From the NCBI GenBank assembly GCA_036346205.1, contig JARFJB010001945.1, positions 2,950,001-3,014,000 of the forward strand: a DNA stretch of 64,000 bases, given 5' to 3'. The DNA comes from Vesta saturnalis. Taxonomy: Eukaryota; Arthropoda; Insecta; Coleoptera; Lampyridae. A program made the position numbers and the translations under genes. Positions 43,315 through 55,379 of the stretch are shown in pieces. Position 1 is the stretch's first letter. Every line of letters starts with the position of its first letter. The notes beneath the pieces are model-generated. The model saw only the letters and a list, made by a program, of their open reading frames with translations. It searched no databases and had not been told where the DNA came from.

Positions 43315-44228
43315 ATGGCCGGTATTCCCTATTCAAATGAAGAAAAGTTAGCGCTTTACTTGCAGTCAAACAGAAACGCCGACATTACCTCAGCGAGGTA
43401 TTTGGAGATGTACCCCGAACGACGGCAGCCTCATAAAACCCACTTCAGAAAAATTGTAATTAATTTAATTAACTATGGGGCCTTCGAACAACCTAAAAGC
43501 GGATACAATATTGATAATGAAAATCGTGACAGAAACATTTTACAAGCTGTCAACGAAAACCCCAGTGCATCGGTAAGAACGGCAGAACGGGAAATTCGTG
43601 TGTCAAAATCAACGGTACAAAGAGTGTTAAAAAAGAATAACTACTATCCATACAAACCCACAATAGTTGAAGGACTTAAGGAAACTGATTTTCCAAGACG
43701 AATGCGCTTCTGCGAGTGGTATACTAGAATGTGTAATGAAAATCCCGATTTTGTTAATCATGTCTACTTGTGGTCTGATGAGAGTAGGTTTACGAATTGT
43801 GGAGTTTTTAATAAGCACAACATCTACAGACCAGATTTGGAAGTAACGTTTGGTGTGGGATTATTGGTAATTTAATCTAACTTACGTATTTTAATTGGGC
43901 ACCTATGTATTATAAATTATTAATCATTGCAGGAAATCGACTTATAGGACCATTTTTGTTTGACTATAACTTAAACGGACAGAGGTACCTAGAGCTTTTG
44001 CGAAACCAGGTTGTGCCGGCGTTACGAGCTACTCTCACCGAAGATGAGTTCAGAAGAACCTGGTTTCAACAGGAAGGATGTCCGGCACACAACACCATTC
44101 AAGTCAGGAACTTCTTAAGGGAGCAGTTTGATGAAAGAATTATTGCATTAAATGGTCCAATATCTTGGCATCCTAGATCCCCTGACCTTTCGCCCTTGGA
44201 TTTCTACCTCTGGGGTCACACTTGCTAG
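43315..44228 (+). pseudogene. rosa-type DD41D transposase, spliced and damaged
   Basis: The ATG is at 43315. The N-terminal helix-turn-helix region (YSNEEKLALYLQSNRNA..TSARYLEMYPERRQPHKTHF) is followed by SVRTAEREIRVSKSTVQRVLKK. WSDESRFTNCGVFN holds the first D. After RPDLE there is a deletion and frame change. NVWCGII is then read up to a GT..AG intron at 43867-43932, and GNRLIGPFLF follows. The second catalytic D is replaced by Glu (WFQQEGCPAHN). The third is in SPDLSPLDFYLWG. I count 41 residues between the second and third positions. The C-terminus stops early at 44226-44228. All three features predict loss of activity. Confidence 0.88.
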
Positions 44229-44505
44229 GGTTGTACGAAAAACAGTCACCAATTGTCAAAAATATCTCGATCTAAATGGACGTCATTTTTCAAATCTGTA
44301 AATGAATTGTAATTGTAATTTTATTGTAGGTTGTTCAAAGGTTCAAGTATTAATTAAATTAATGACGATTTTTCTGACTTTATTTTTAACACACTCATAG
44401 CTGGGAATTTGTCCCAAAACATCTGTCTTGTTGAGAGGACGTTATTTAATTTCATGTTTTATTGAAAATTCAAAGAATTTTATACATTATTTATTAATGT
44501 TATTT

Positions 44506-44988
44506 TGCGACAAATAAATCATAGCCTACTAATAATAAACAAGACCTAACTTTAGAAAGTGTGATATTTCGATGAAACTCTAGTCTTTTATGCAGTTGTG
44601 AGACATCACTAAACTGGAAATACTGCGCTCTTTCAAAAAATCGAAAAATCCAATATGGCGGCAATAAGAAATATGAAAGTTGAGGCAGATTGTGGGATAA
44701 CAAAAGACGATTGTGACATGTCATACACGCCATCTTATTCGTCTTAAAAAAGTGTCCGAATAATCTCACATTGTGACAGCTGTCAAATTAACCATTTCGG
44801 ATTTACTGGAGAAAAACGAAATCCGCCATTTTCGGTTTTTTTCGCCGATATTTTCAAAACCAATTGACCGATCGTAAATCTGAAACCGGATATCGAATGC
44901 TCTAAGCTTCCTCTAAAACTTTCGCTATTTAACCTTTGCCGTAAGTATAACAGAAGCCGAGATCCCTTTATAGAGAAGCGAATTTGGG

Positions 44989-44992
<4 letters not shown>
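44506..44992 (-). repeat. rosa right terminal inverted repeat
   Basis: Reverse complement of 42694-43182; ORFs inside it on the reverse strand are mirror images of those in the left repeat and not genes. Confidence 0.92.

Positions 44993-45052
<60 letters not shown>
44993..45052. repeat. (TA)n microsatellite, right flank of rosa mariner
   Basis: A TA array of about 29 units directly follows the right end of the rosa element. Confidence 0.93.
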
Positions 45053-45054
<2 letters not shown>

Positions 45055-46756
45055 AATTTTGGTTTCACCAAAGGGTAAGCCACACGTTTTCTTTCACTCC
45101 AACTATAATTTTAAACTTATTTTAGTAGATGGACTCTTCGCACCAAATATCACTAGGTAAAAACTAAAAAGGAAAAAAGTAACAAAACATAAAACTTCTT
45201 AGAACTCGACTTACACCATAGAGGTAAAACCTATTGTCAGAGTATTACTTTGCACTTATTCGTGTATATATTTTTTGCTTCTTCTTGCTTTCGGTTTTTC
45301 TTGCTTGCTTCTCGTTACACGTTTCAACTAGATGTACGGGGGAGCACCGTTCTAACCTGTATTCGCCTGTACATATCGTATCGAAGGGTGAATCATGCGG
45401 ATAGCCAGAGATAGAGGTTATTTTCTCATTGGACAAGGTCCGGCAATTCAAATTATACTATGCTTCCCTTATAACAATGCAAACGTGGGTACGATAGACG
45501 TTTATAATCAACAACACTGCTTTTTTTTTAATACAACGTAACTGCTACCACCTAAAAGGGTTGTTTATAAATGACACCTACACAGTCAGCAGTAAATAGT
45601 TACCTTATTAAAATTTTCGTTGTTTACACTTGTTTTGAGCTGAGATAAAGGTTATAGTGTGCATTGCACTCGAATATACCTCACGATTCAAGAATTACTA
45701 AAATTTCTGTAATTTTTTTGTATTAATAACAATGGTAACGTAAATTGTTTTTTTTTTGGTTTGGTTAGAATAGCCTAATTTATGTTTACTTTTCTATGAT
45801 TTCTAGAACCACACTCAAAAATTTATATTAATGTTGCCAACCATTTTATTATTGTGACGAGTTACGAGTCTTATCTGTTATTTGCGCAGAACCTGTTAAT
45901 CTAGTTATTATCATATACTGGATGTCTTTTTATTCTTGTCATTTTACTGCAGTATTTATTTAACAATTACTAGCGGGAAAACATAATTCTTCTAAATTAC
46001 TCTTTTAGATTTAAGTATGTGTTTTGAAATATTTTACATAAACTTATTACTGTCGATTATTTATACGGGTTTGTGTAAATTAAATTTTTCGTTTGTGAAA
46101 CAACGGCAAGTCAGTTAATCAAAAAGAGTTTAAGTCAAATTATAACCAGGTAGGTTGAATTTCTCCTTTTCAGGTTAACCGTTGAAAGTACTTTCAAACA
46201 AACCAGAGAAGGCACTTTTAAAGGTCGTTAACCTTTCAAATTTTTGTTTGCTCAAAAAGAATTTTCAATATATAGATATAAAATTATAACTTACCTGTGT
46301 ACTTGATTCGGTGTGAAATATTAATTATTAATTGTGCTAAGTTTTTGGTGGGTTTAGAAAGAATTGTTTAAAGTCATATTTAATTAACTTGCCTTGACCA
46401 GTGATGAGTTATTGATTGTTAATTATTTATATTGGTTTGTGATCACTATTTGATCAAATCTACTTAATATAGGGTTACCAGGGTAATTGTCGTTTGTATC
46501 TTATTGCTTCCTTTCTTCCCGTTTCAAGCTTTACGTGGCTCTCGCTCATAAAATCATAATTTTCTCTTATTAAAGCTTGTGGCGTTACGTGTACTAATTT
46601 CTTCCTTTCGTATCTCTAACCTAAATTAATCTAATAATTATATACGCTCCAAAACACCCACGCTATCCAAGTGGTAAACGGTCATTTGACCGTTTGACTG
46701 AGTTACTAGCCGAGTTCATTCATTCCTTTATATTTATTTTACGTGGTAGGTTAGAT

Positions 46757-47600
46757 ACGTGACAAACTCGTGCGGATCAGAAATAATTGCGATCTGTGTT
46801 AAATTATCCCTCTGTCCAAACTTGCCCCAAAATGAATTTAAAAATAATTTTGAAAGTTTTTGCACAAATTTTCTTGTCCAATTAGACGCCCTCCTTCCCA
46901 AATACTCGCGGATGTATCGATCCTTCGATTAGTCGTCGTTACACCACGAAGGCCAGTCCGAACACGTTTGTTCGATTTTGAGGAAGTTATCGATGTAGCC
47001 TGAGAAAAGACCCTCGCTCATACTACCTCTGTCGTATTGGCAAACCTGATACTCCCACACTTCCAAGACTTCTAAAACTCGATACCCTAATTATTCTAAA
47101 GCCTTTCAAAGCTCGTCCGCCATGACAGTTCCAGTAAACTTACGTTCGTCCTGTGTATGGGTGCAATCATGCTGGAACATAGTTTTAGCACAAGTCCTAC
47201 ACAAAACGAACATTAACTTGACGTGCATCTTAAGAGGCGATGGCACAAATCTTGTGGGGAGCACGCTATATTTCACAAGGACCTCGACAGTGCGCAAGTC
47301 GAGGTTTAAGCAGTCAGCACCAATGTGCTCCACCGGATACGTGGCATATTTGTTTACATACGCCATACACATGCTCGAGCCAGGGAAGCCATTGAATGGC
47401 AATCCTCGACTGTTTGTCGCCCATTCTGTATCCCATAGTATTCTCGTGAATAAAATTTCTACGGAAAACAAGGCTGCAGGCACCAGCTATCGTACAGCAT
47501 TCCCTAAAGGGGTCGACTTCGTTTTCGTCGACAAGTCTCTTCCAAAACTCGAGTCAGGCTTTTCTAAGGTTTACTCACGTTTTGCCTACAATGCCGTACT
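46757..47600 (-). pseudogene. PolB central part, left arm copy
   Basis: On the reverse strand, degraded blocks match the right-arm copy. After an N-terminal piece, AYVNKYATYPVEHIGADCLNLDLRTVEV at about 47270-47360 is the motif A region. LKMHVKLMFVLCRTCAKTMFQHDCTH, ERKFTGT, GLFSGYIDN-like and CTT-like pieces lead to FWGKFGQ-like sequence (motif B region) at about 46810. Relative to the right arm, roughly 250 bp before motif A are missing. Many frameshifts are present. The opposite-strand ORFs 47122-47613 are shadows. Confidence 0.75.
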
Positions 47601-47612
47601 ATTTCATTTTTG

Positions 47613-47812
47613 AAACAATAACAAACTTTCACTATTCAAATACCTCTATCGTGTCTGCCCCACTAATTACATAAGATATGCAAGTTGACCTTTATTTCCA
47701 ATTTTGATTATACGCTTCATCTTTTACATAAACTTTGCTTTGAGAAACTGTGAGGAATTTGAATAGTGAAAGTTTGTTATTGTTTTATCAAAATTGAAAA
47801 TTAAGGTCAACG
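47613..47812. repeat. Interleaved inverted repeats at the centre of the foldback
   Basis: Arm A (AACAATAACAAACTTTCACT.., 47613-47645) pairs with A' at 47751-47785. Arm B (GTTGACCTTTATTTCCAATT.., about 47685-47709) pairs with B' at about 47786-47812. The order A-B-A'-B' is interleaved, so both hairpins cannot form at once. The block lies between the two polymerase arms and just upstream of the right-arm gene. Confidence 0.75.
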
Positions 47813-47844
47813 TGTCCGAAAAACCCATCCGTCATTTTTGATAC

Positions 47845-50060
47845 ATGTCAAAGAGCACGGCGGCCTCGAAAAAACTTACGAAAAACATAATTTTTGTCTT
47901 TTACGATTTCGAGTGCCGCCAAGATACACTTACTAATAATACTAACATCTGCATCCACAACCCCTACGTTGCCCAGCATGTCTGCATAATATTGATCTCG
48001 ATATTGAGCAGCGTTGCGGGTATTGCAGGCAGCGCCAGAACATATTCTCTAACTCACCTTTATCCGAACTCCTTTCATACATTTCCTCGCTCGATAAGAA
48101 ACAAGTAACCATTATAGCCATAGTCCACAATTCTAAATCCTATTACTGTCAATTCATCCTTAACGAAATGCTAAAGAACCCCTCCGCATGAAACCCCAAA
48201 ATCATATCTAACGATACTAAAATCATATCACTCCTGTAGCGATAACAACATACAATTTATAGACAGCTTAAACTTCCTACCCATGGCCCTAATTCAAACT
48301 CCCTAAAACCTTTAACTTCGCCGACTCAAAAGGACACTTCCCTCATCTCTTTAACACAGTGCAAAACCAAGAATGTGACGCCGTTTTACCAGACATGCAC
48401 TTTACGGTGTCGACGAAATGTCTGTCTAATGCTCTGTCTGACGCTCGAACAAACTTTATAAAGTAGTACAATGATGAAATTGCTAAGGGCACTCGTTTTA
48501 ATTACAAAAATGAAATAGTGCGGTATTGAATTCGAGGCGTGAGTATCCTTAGAAAAGCCTGTCCTGAGTTTTGGAAGAGTTTTGTTGACGAAAACAAAGT
48601 CGACCCCTTTAGGGAAACCTGTAAGATAGCTGGTGCCTATAGCCTTGTTTTCCGCAGAAATCTTATTCGCTAGAATACTATAGGACGCATCCCAAACGGC
48701 GGGTACAGAATGGGTGATCAACAGCCGAGGATAGCCATACAATGGCTTATCTGGCTCGAGCCTTCTGAAGGCATGCCGGGAACGCGCGTGAAGTACGGTT
48801 AAGGGAAGGTATCCTGGTTGATGGGTTTTGTCACAAGACAAGGACTGTATACCAGTTTCACGGTTGCTATTTCCACGGTTGTGAAAGGCGTTACTCTAAT
48901 CAAGCTAATGATAGTAAACGAAGGCAGAGTAGTTTTTGCGCCGTGAGAAAACGTTGTCAACATCATAGGATATTTTCCTTTAACAATGGTTCAATACAAA
49001 GTTGGGAATGTGAATTCAGGTCATTTTTAAAACAAAATTCGGCCGCAAGAGACTTTGTTAGCTCAAACAACGTGCCGAATCTGCCACCTTTGAATCCCCG
49101 CGATAGCTTCTTCGGAGGTCGTACTAATGCTGTTAAATATTATAAGGCAGAGGAAGATGTGAAAATCAGGTATTTGAATATTTGTTTACTGTCCCTACGT
49201 GAACAAATACGCCACGTATCCGGTGGGGCACCCTACACTTCACATTGGTGCTGACGACTTAAACCTCGACTTGCGCACTATCGCGCGCCCTGTGAAATGT
49301 AGCGTGCTCCCAATCAGATTTGTACCGTCCAGTGCTGCCTCTTAAGATTCACGGCAAGTTAATGTTCATTTTGGGGCAAGTTCGAACAGAGGGATAATTT
49401 AACATAGAACACAATTATTTATGATCCACGGGTTTGTCAAAATTATGATCGATCCTTCCAAGGAGGTCCAGTCCATTTTAAACATTAACTAGGACGTTAT
49501 GTTCGTAAACTGGTTGAGAGCCGACGATAGGATGGAACCGCTCAATACTGTCAATGTCGTCTTGGCAGCTTATACAACCGCCAATGCTCGCCTGGTGCTG
49601 TACAGTTACCTGGAAAAACTCAATGAACGGGTTCTGTACTTTGATACAGATTCCGTGATTTTACGCAAAGTCCCGGTTAGTTGGTCGGTCATTTCCTGGG
49701 TGATGTGACTGATGCGGTGGAGGACTACGGAGTCAGCAGTAGAATCACGGAGTTCGTGAGTGGGGATCCTAAGAATTATACGTAAAAGGTGTTCTTTACA
49801 CGTAAAATGAATACATCACAGTGTGTAAAGCCCAGGGAATCATCCTAAACTATAAAAATTCCCAGGTGGTTAATTTCGACACACTGAAGTCGCTAGTGTT
49901 GGATTGAATCGAACCTGTGTACGCACAAACTGACCTTAAAATTGTTAGAACCCCTGCACACGAAGTTGTATCACAGCCAGAGAGCAAAATTTACCAGGTA
50001 CAGTACGGTAAACGTCGCAGAAAGGAGGATGGTTACGACACGATTCTTTACGGTTACGTG
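47845..50060 (+). pseudogene. Type B DNA polymerase, right arm copy (most complete)
   Basis: Scattered over several frames, in order: VFYDFECRQDT (Exo I, Asp-Glu) at about 47898; FIDSLNFLPM at 48256; KNEIVRY and SILRKACPEFWKSFVDENKVDPF at 48510-48610; and GYRMGDQQPRIAIQWL at 48705. VNKYATYPVGHPTLHIGADDLNLDLRT (motif A region) lies at 49200-49285. AAYTTANARLVLYSYLEKLNERVLYFDTDSVI (motif C) is at 49565-49660, and VEDYGVSSRITEFVSGDPKNYT at 49710-49785. It belongs to the viral/organellar PolB family seen in Polinton-like elements, but a different lineage from the PolB at 25765-29474. No intact frame remains. Confidence 0.82.
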
Positions 50061-51202
50061 GCTCGTACGTAGCTTTACGGTCTTGTCTCAGTTTTAGTTT
50101 CTAGTTGGTGTATGTGTGTGGATGCGTGCGTGGGTGTGTGTGCGCGCGTGAGTGTCTGCGTGTAATCTTGACGTATCATTAGAAACACATTGATTTAAAC
50201 GGCTTTTTGTCTGCCCCAATTTCAGGGTCAGTAGATTGCATGTAGAAGATTCAAATGGTTTATTGCATCGGTATCATCTCACACAGGTCTAAGTCTTGCA
50301 CCTGTTCAGCACAGACTTACCGTGCAGTGTCATTGCTGTGTAATGGGGAAATTAAGGTGAAATAAGCTGTGATTCCATCAACTACATAAAAATGAATTCG
50401 TCGTATTATGAACCCGCTGTCTAAGATATTCGAGAGTTTGAGGCCTTAAGGGTAAATTATTATCGCATAACAACAGTTGACGTTGATGAAACCACAGAAG
50501 AAGATAAAGAAAGAAAATCTACGCGTGGGTCAAAGTTAATGCTAGTAGAGAAACCGAGAAGTCCGAGGTGGAGGAATAGGCAAGTGAAGATCTAACAGAT
50601 AAGGAAGGTGTTACTGATACATCTTAAAAATAGTATTACTTATAATTTATTATTAAAAAACCCTTTATATTTTTATTTCGGTAATAACCAGGGTGTTTTT
50701 GATAGAACAGGATTTCTGATCAATACATTGAATTTATTTCTCTATTAGTTTGCTTTTTAAATTGCGAAGTAATTAAAGATCTGTTTATGTATTTGGTTTG
50801 ATTGATGAAAGCGCAGTGAGATCATAATGACGCCAAGATGAACTAAGATAACGTATCCGCAGTTGCCTACTCTCCAGGGGTCGGACTGCCAAAAAGGCTC
50901 GGGATGCTAAATTAAAGCGAACCAAGATATATCTGGACCATACTTACCCCCTAAACCCAGGGGGTGGACTGACAAAAAGGATTTTCATACTGACAAAAGG
51001 GCCTTAATTAGGGTTAAAACGACATCAAGGGGTTGAAAATTCCGTCAAGGGGTTGAAAACAACCTCCGAAAGGAACCATCAAAAGGGGTGGTATTGGGCG
51101 GGACCTCTGAGAGAATGGCCCCCGAAAACAGCAGACACCCCTCGGCGGATACAGGAAGTTCAGACGTCAGGCGTTGCCCCCCCCCAGCTGTCCCCATTAT
51201 AC
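48530..51202 (-). repeat. Right inverted arm
   Basis: It matches the reverse complement of the left arm, which is 40325-42120 plus 46757-47600. The outermost 350 bp (about 50860-51202) hold the CAACCCCTTGATG modules and the GACGTCAGGCGTTG block also found at the left end. The sequence 47845-48530 has no counterpart in the left arm. Confidence 0.82.
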
Positions 51203-51209
51203 TGGTATA

Positions 51210-52280
51210 TTAATTGTGTGCTCTAATTCGGTTTTCTATACGTTTTATACACTTTTTAGGTAAATTTTGTGGACTGATTTCTCTTATCTTAATCTGAAAT
51301 CTGGTTAGTGACACTGTGTTTAGCACTCTGAGATACAAAAGGAGCTCAATTGCTGCTTTTCATGTTGGTATGCTAATGATTTTGTTAGTAATTTTTATTT
51401 CTAGCGTACAGTAGACTGCTGAAGAGACGTATTTATTCGTACTTATCTCTAAAACTATATTTCAAAGCATTCACAGTATAAGTTTATTTATTTGATGGCG
51501 GAATCGGCAGAGTACGTTACGACCATTCCTACGTGCCCGTTTCGGCCTTAATTAATGTTTCTCCAGGTTCTGTGTTTTGACCGGCTAATATGATGCCTAC
51601 ATTAGTGCACCGAATTGTAGTAGGTATACGAGCGCAACGAGTAGTGGTGGCTATGTAAGTACGTAGTGTAGTTCGGTGCTATCGAAGCGCCAGAGTTGAG
51701 CGGGTTCGAACTGTTAAAAAAGCGTAGACTTGAATCCCGTATACTACAGTTGCTGTTACACAAGTTAGGCGAATTCGTGCGGGTAAGCGGTCTGCGTGAG
51801 TGGGAATTCAAGGTCGCAGTTCGTTTTACATTGGCACTCGCGATGGTGGCGTCACTAGCCTTTTGTTTAGCTTGCTTGTGAATAGAGAAAGTGGTTGTCG
51901 CGGTAGTCGGGATGTCAGAATACGAGTTTTGTTGTTGGAATTTACGGCGTCCGTCAACCTGTTACCCAAGTTGGAGAGGTTTCGGAATATTCTGGAAACA
52001 TTGCGAGAGGACGTTTCACTGTTTTGATTTATTTCCCAGCAGGAAGTGTCATTTCCAATCTATGTCACGGAAACTCCTGTCTATAAATCTGCTAGGATCT
52101 CATCTCAAGTGAAGATGTGTACAGGATAAGGCTCTAAGACAGAACTTTACAGTACATTCGCTGTGAATTGAAGAGACGCGAAAAGGGTATTTCATATTTC
52201 AACTCGTTTTGACCGGTTAGTCATGCACGAGAGCAGGAGTTGGGAAGACTGGTCTGGGGTGCTTCAGATATGAATTTCGT
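51210..52280. other. Stretch without a recognisable gene
   Basis: This stretch is less AT-rich than its surroundings from 51480 to 52120, and short ORFs are present on both strands. None shows a known motif. It may be the downstream part of the LINE remnant on the reverse strand or another old repeat. Confidence 0.4.
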
Positions 52281-52289
52281 CAATGTGTG

Positions 52290-52550
52290 CTATACCTTAT
52301 CAAATCTTTGTTTGTCCAGAAAATACTGCCAGGTTACATTGCTTATGGTTAAATTCTCTGGCGGTTTTTGTAACCAGTTCAACAAGGGATCGTGACACGT
52401 TCCGTTAGATCTGAAACCGAATGGGCTGTCGGGTAGAAGATTATTAGATACCATGTAATCTCTAATTTGATTAGCTAGAATCTGCTCAAAACATTTTCCG
52501 AGACAACTTACGAGGAGGTAATCGTTAAGTCAGAGTTATGTTTATGAATC
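52290..52550 (-). pseudogene. LINE reverse transcriptase fragment
   Basis: The reverse strand reads LVSCLGKCFEQILANQIRDYMVSNNLLPD, followed by FGFRSNGTCHDPLLN and, after a shift, FLD..FDKV. This is the RT fingers/palm entry region of Jockey/CR1-like LINEs, where the sequence normally runs ISLLS..GK..E..... and FLDISKAFDKV. Frames shift and stop, so it is an old remnant. Confidence 0.7.
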
Positions 52551-53021
52551 ATTATGGTAGAAGCGGATTCCAGCACTACCTGAGGTCTACCTGCCTATTT
52601 CCAAACTTGTTGGTTTGGTAATCGCGTTCTGTACAGTATATTTTTGTGTCTATCGGTTTCACCGCTGATCAAGTTATTGGGGCGATAGTATTCCGTCTGG
52701 ATCGCTGTATCTCTGAACTGCAAGAACTGACGATAGATTTGTTTTTTCTTTTTTGTCCTGTTTACAATTTGATTTTAAAGGAGTTTACGTGATACATCTA
52801 TAGTTTCTAGTGGAAGGTACCGGCTATCTCCGTAATAACGAAAGGATGTGGTCTATTATTGAAATACCGGTCTGTTTGAAATATGTTGGTTCGGTGCTAC
52901 TGACTCGCTCAAGAGGCAAAAGCAGAGAGGCTGATTAGAAATGAATTTCGTTGTTATTTTTCGTGAATTTACGAAATTGTGTGTGTTGGGATTTGAAAAG
53001 TGCAGCTGCACAGTACCGCAT

Positions 53022-53318
53022 TCAAGATGCTGTGGGTGTAGAGGTAATTGAAAACGGGTGGACGGGAAGCAATTTATGATTCGGTACCTCAGTATCTGTA
53101 CAGTGTGCTGGTTTGTAGGTGGAGTAGTGGTTTACAAAGACAACTTGGCATCGATCTGTCTGGTAGGTCTTCGTAATTGATAAGAAATATATGTTTTGGT
53201 CGTCCAAAGGATTTTTGAGCATAGAGGATTTTCGACGAACACCTGTAGCGTTAAATGTTCTTGTTATATCGATTTGGAAAAACTCAGGGATCGGAGGTGC
53301 CGATGATTTGTATTTCAA
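53022..53318 (-). pseudogene. Possible LINE ORF1 fragment
   Basis: A 98-residue reverse-strand ORF reads PPIPEFFQIDITRT near its start and VVFVNHYSTYKPAHCT near its end. The layout recalls Jockey-type ORF1 proteins just before their zinc knuckles, with several of the expected Cys missing. It lies upstream of the RT fragment on the same strand at a plausible distance. It may belong to the same decayed LINE. Confidence 0.35.
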
Positions 53319-53649
53319 GCCTTGTAGAAAGTGTTCAGTGTAAGGAGTTCACTGTCAGGTATTTGTGTGAGTGTTAAAATTAAGCAACAAAATGTAAAAA
53401 AAATCCTCTTTATTGAAGCTGTTTTACAATTCTTCTGTGGGCCGTGTATATTGGTATCGTTCAGGAGGCGTAGCTTTTGTTCCGGTATTGACCACCTAGA
53501 TTGCTGCCTTTCTTTGGAAACTGCTAAGTGCTCCAACCTGGCGGAGTCTCTTGAAGTACATAACTGTAATTTCAAATGGTACAGCTACAGCATTCAGATA
53601 TACAGTTACTGTTTTTTCCAAAAAATTTATGTCTTATTGTGCATTTGAT

Positions 53650-54535
53650 TGGTTACTAATAAAAATAAATCTTCAATTTTCGAGAAGTTTTGCTAGTTCT
53701 TTACAGATACTATTGTTTTAATTTGAAATTCTAGTGCAAATAACAGAAGCATCAACTGTGTAACAAGCAGAATAAGGAAACAACATGAACCATGAAAAGA
53801 ATGAAAATTAAAATATTTACATTATATGCCGACATTTTAGCAATGCACTTTTGGAGTCGAATTTGTAAATTTTCAAATAAGTTTTTTAACATTTTTGGAG
53901 AAATAGATTGGATACCATTTTTTATGTGATATTTAAGATCAAACAAGCTTTTGGACAGGATTGTACTGCACCTAGAGAATGTGACAGTTAAGTATGAAAA
54001 TTGCAAACATCACGCAGTTGATCCAGTTGGGCCTACCCGCTTGGGTTTAAAAAAGCCTGCATTTAATTAGTAATGAGGTGCTACGCTACCTTGTTCATAA
54101 TAAACGTGATGTTGAAGTTGTTCTTGAATTAGTTGGTGAGACCCAAGCAGCAAAGTGTCGTTAAAGTGACATTGAGAAAATGTAATATTCAACTTCTACC
54201 TAGAATCTACTTTAATTTGACGTGGAAGTGATGTCAGTTCAGTAACCTATTTCAACGAGTCGCACAGGGCGTTATTTTAACGTGGATTTTATGTGTTATT
54301 CTGTTAGTGAATTATGCTCACGTAATATTGACGTCGATAGTACGTAGATGCTTCGTTTTATTATTAAAAGGTAAAACATTGCTCCTATACGACACTACTG
54401 ATTAGTTTAGATTATGTTTGCGCGTCTGTCCCTGCCAAATTATAGCACAGTTTTTATTAGCTTTTAGTCGTGCTGGTAGCTAGTATTGTTACAACCAAGA
54501 CGAGACTTGATGACGGATACGGACACGGGCAAGGC
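53650..54535. other. Stretch without a recognisable gene
   Basis: AT-rich, with only short ORFs and no similarity to anything I recognise. It ends with GGATACGGACACGGGCAAGG, a hexamer-like lead-in to the following CA array. Confidence 0.5.
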
Positions 54536-54539
54536 GCGC

Positions 54540-54540
54540 G

Positions 54541-54625
<85 letters not shown>

Positions 54626-54747
54626 CGCACACACGCACACACGCACACACGCACACACGCACACACGCACACACGCACACACGCACACACGCACACACGC
54701 ACACACGCACACACGCACACACGCACACACGCACACACGCACACACA
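54540..54747. repeat. (CA)n grading into an 8-bp (ACACACGC)n minisatellite
   Basis: A CA array to about 54617 is followed by about 16 regular copies of ACACACGC to 54747. ORFs read through it in several frames on both strands (Thr-His or Cys-Val) are repeat translations, not genes. Confidence 0.95.
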
Positions 54748-54981
54748 TAGTCTTTGCATATCTACATTATACGGTGATACTCTTAAATGCATAGTTTATT
54801 GAGATACCTATTTGTTCATTTAATGTGCTGTTAAAAATAATACAGGACTCACAGATGAGTGAAAAGTGAAATGTCCCACTACGAAACTGGTTAAATCATT
54901 CCCCAAACTTTTTACAAAATGGTGATAACAAAAATAAATATATAATAAATCTGTTGTATCAATGTAAAGTATATTATTAAT

Positions 54982-55350
54982 ATGCCGAAGTATAATAAAA
55001 AAGTTATAGCAGAACGTCAAATGTATCGTATCTCACTAGAAGTAAGGGACTCTATGGTATTGACAAATAATTCTCATTATTCTAAAGCGGACAAAAATTT
55101 AGAATTTGCGGTTACATATGTCTCCTGTACTTCAGATAATGAAATTATACATGATAATAAAGTAAATATACGTGAGGATATTGATTTTGAACCTTTATAT
55201 AAATCGGAGTATGAACTTAATATTGATTTAAATTCAGCAGTTCTACGAAGCACTGAAGACAAAGACAAAGACCAAGCATTAGTTACACTACTACTCAATA
55301 AACATAGAGACAATGAACCTAGTGGATCCTCTGTGGCAGTGGGAACTTGA
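54982..55350 (+). CDS. Hypothetical 122-aa protein, possibly an exon
   Basis: An ORF with a clean ATG at 54982 encodes a hydrophilic protein with a basic N-terminus (PKYNKKVIAERQMYR) and an acidic centre and C-terminus (DIDFEPLYKSEYELNIDL). The composition is not AT-driven low complexity, and it is flanked by repeats rather than inside them. No domain is recognised. It could be an exon of a host gene, a decayed transposon gene or a chance ORF. No TATA/initiator was recognised upstream. Confidence 0.35.
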   Translation: MPKYNKKVIAERQMYRISLEVRDSMVLTNNSHYSKADKNLEFAVTYVSCTSDNEIIHDNKVNIREDIDFEPLYKSEYELNIDLNSAVLRSTEDKDKDQALVTLLLNKHRDNEPSGSSVAVGT

Positions 55351-55379
55351 CACCTAAGGTATTCATTTAACATTCACGA

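Larger units (their letters stand above)
42694..44992 (+). mobile_element. rosa-type mariner (DD41D) with ~490-bp inverted repeats
   Basis: The terminal inverted repeats are unusually long, about 490 bp (42694-43182 against 44506-44992), and start TGTCCCAAATTC. Both ends adjoin (TA)n arrays. The single central gene is a mariner-superfamily transposase with DD41D spacing, which defines the rosa group. Truncation, an internal deletion and a changed catalytic residue make this copy inactive. Confidence 0.88.
42121..46756. other. DNA inserted into the left-arm polymerase copy
   Basis: Comparison with the right arm shows that TAATTTTGA at 42112-42120 should be followed by the sequence that now begins near 46757 (ACAAACTCG). 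The 4.6 kb between is therefore foreign to the arm. It contains the rosa mariner (42694-44992) and about 2.3 kb of AT-rich sequence on both sides (42121-42633 and 45053-46756) in which I see no gene. The nature of the outer insertion is unknown; no inverted or long direct end repeats were recognised. Confidence 0.65.

Noticed and set aside
47122..47613. 163-aa plus-strand ORF
   Set aside because: It is antisense to the left-arm polymerase remnant; the reverse strand carries the motif A region.
48386..48841. 151-aa minus-strand ORF resembling part of the previous ORF
   Set aside because: It is antisense to the right-arm polymerase; the similarity reflects the inverted duplication of the arms, not a second gene.
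51602..52112. Cluster of short ORFs in a less AT-rich patch
   Set aside because: Several overlapping frames on both strands with no recognisable domain; left as unassigned sequence.
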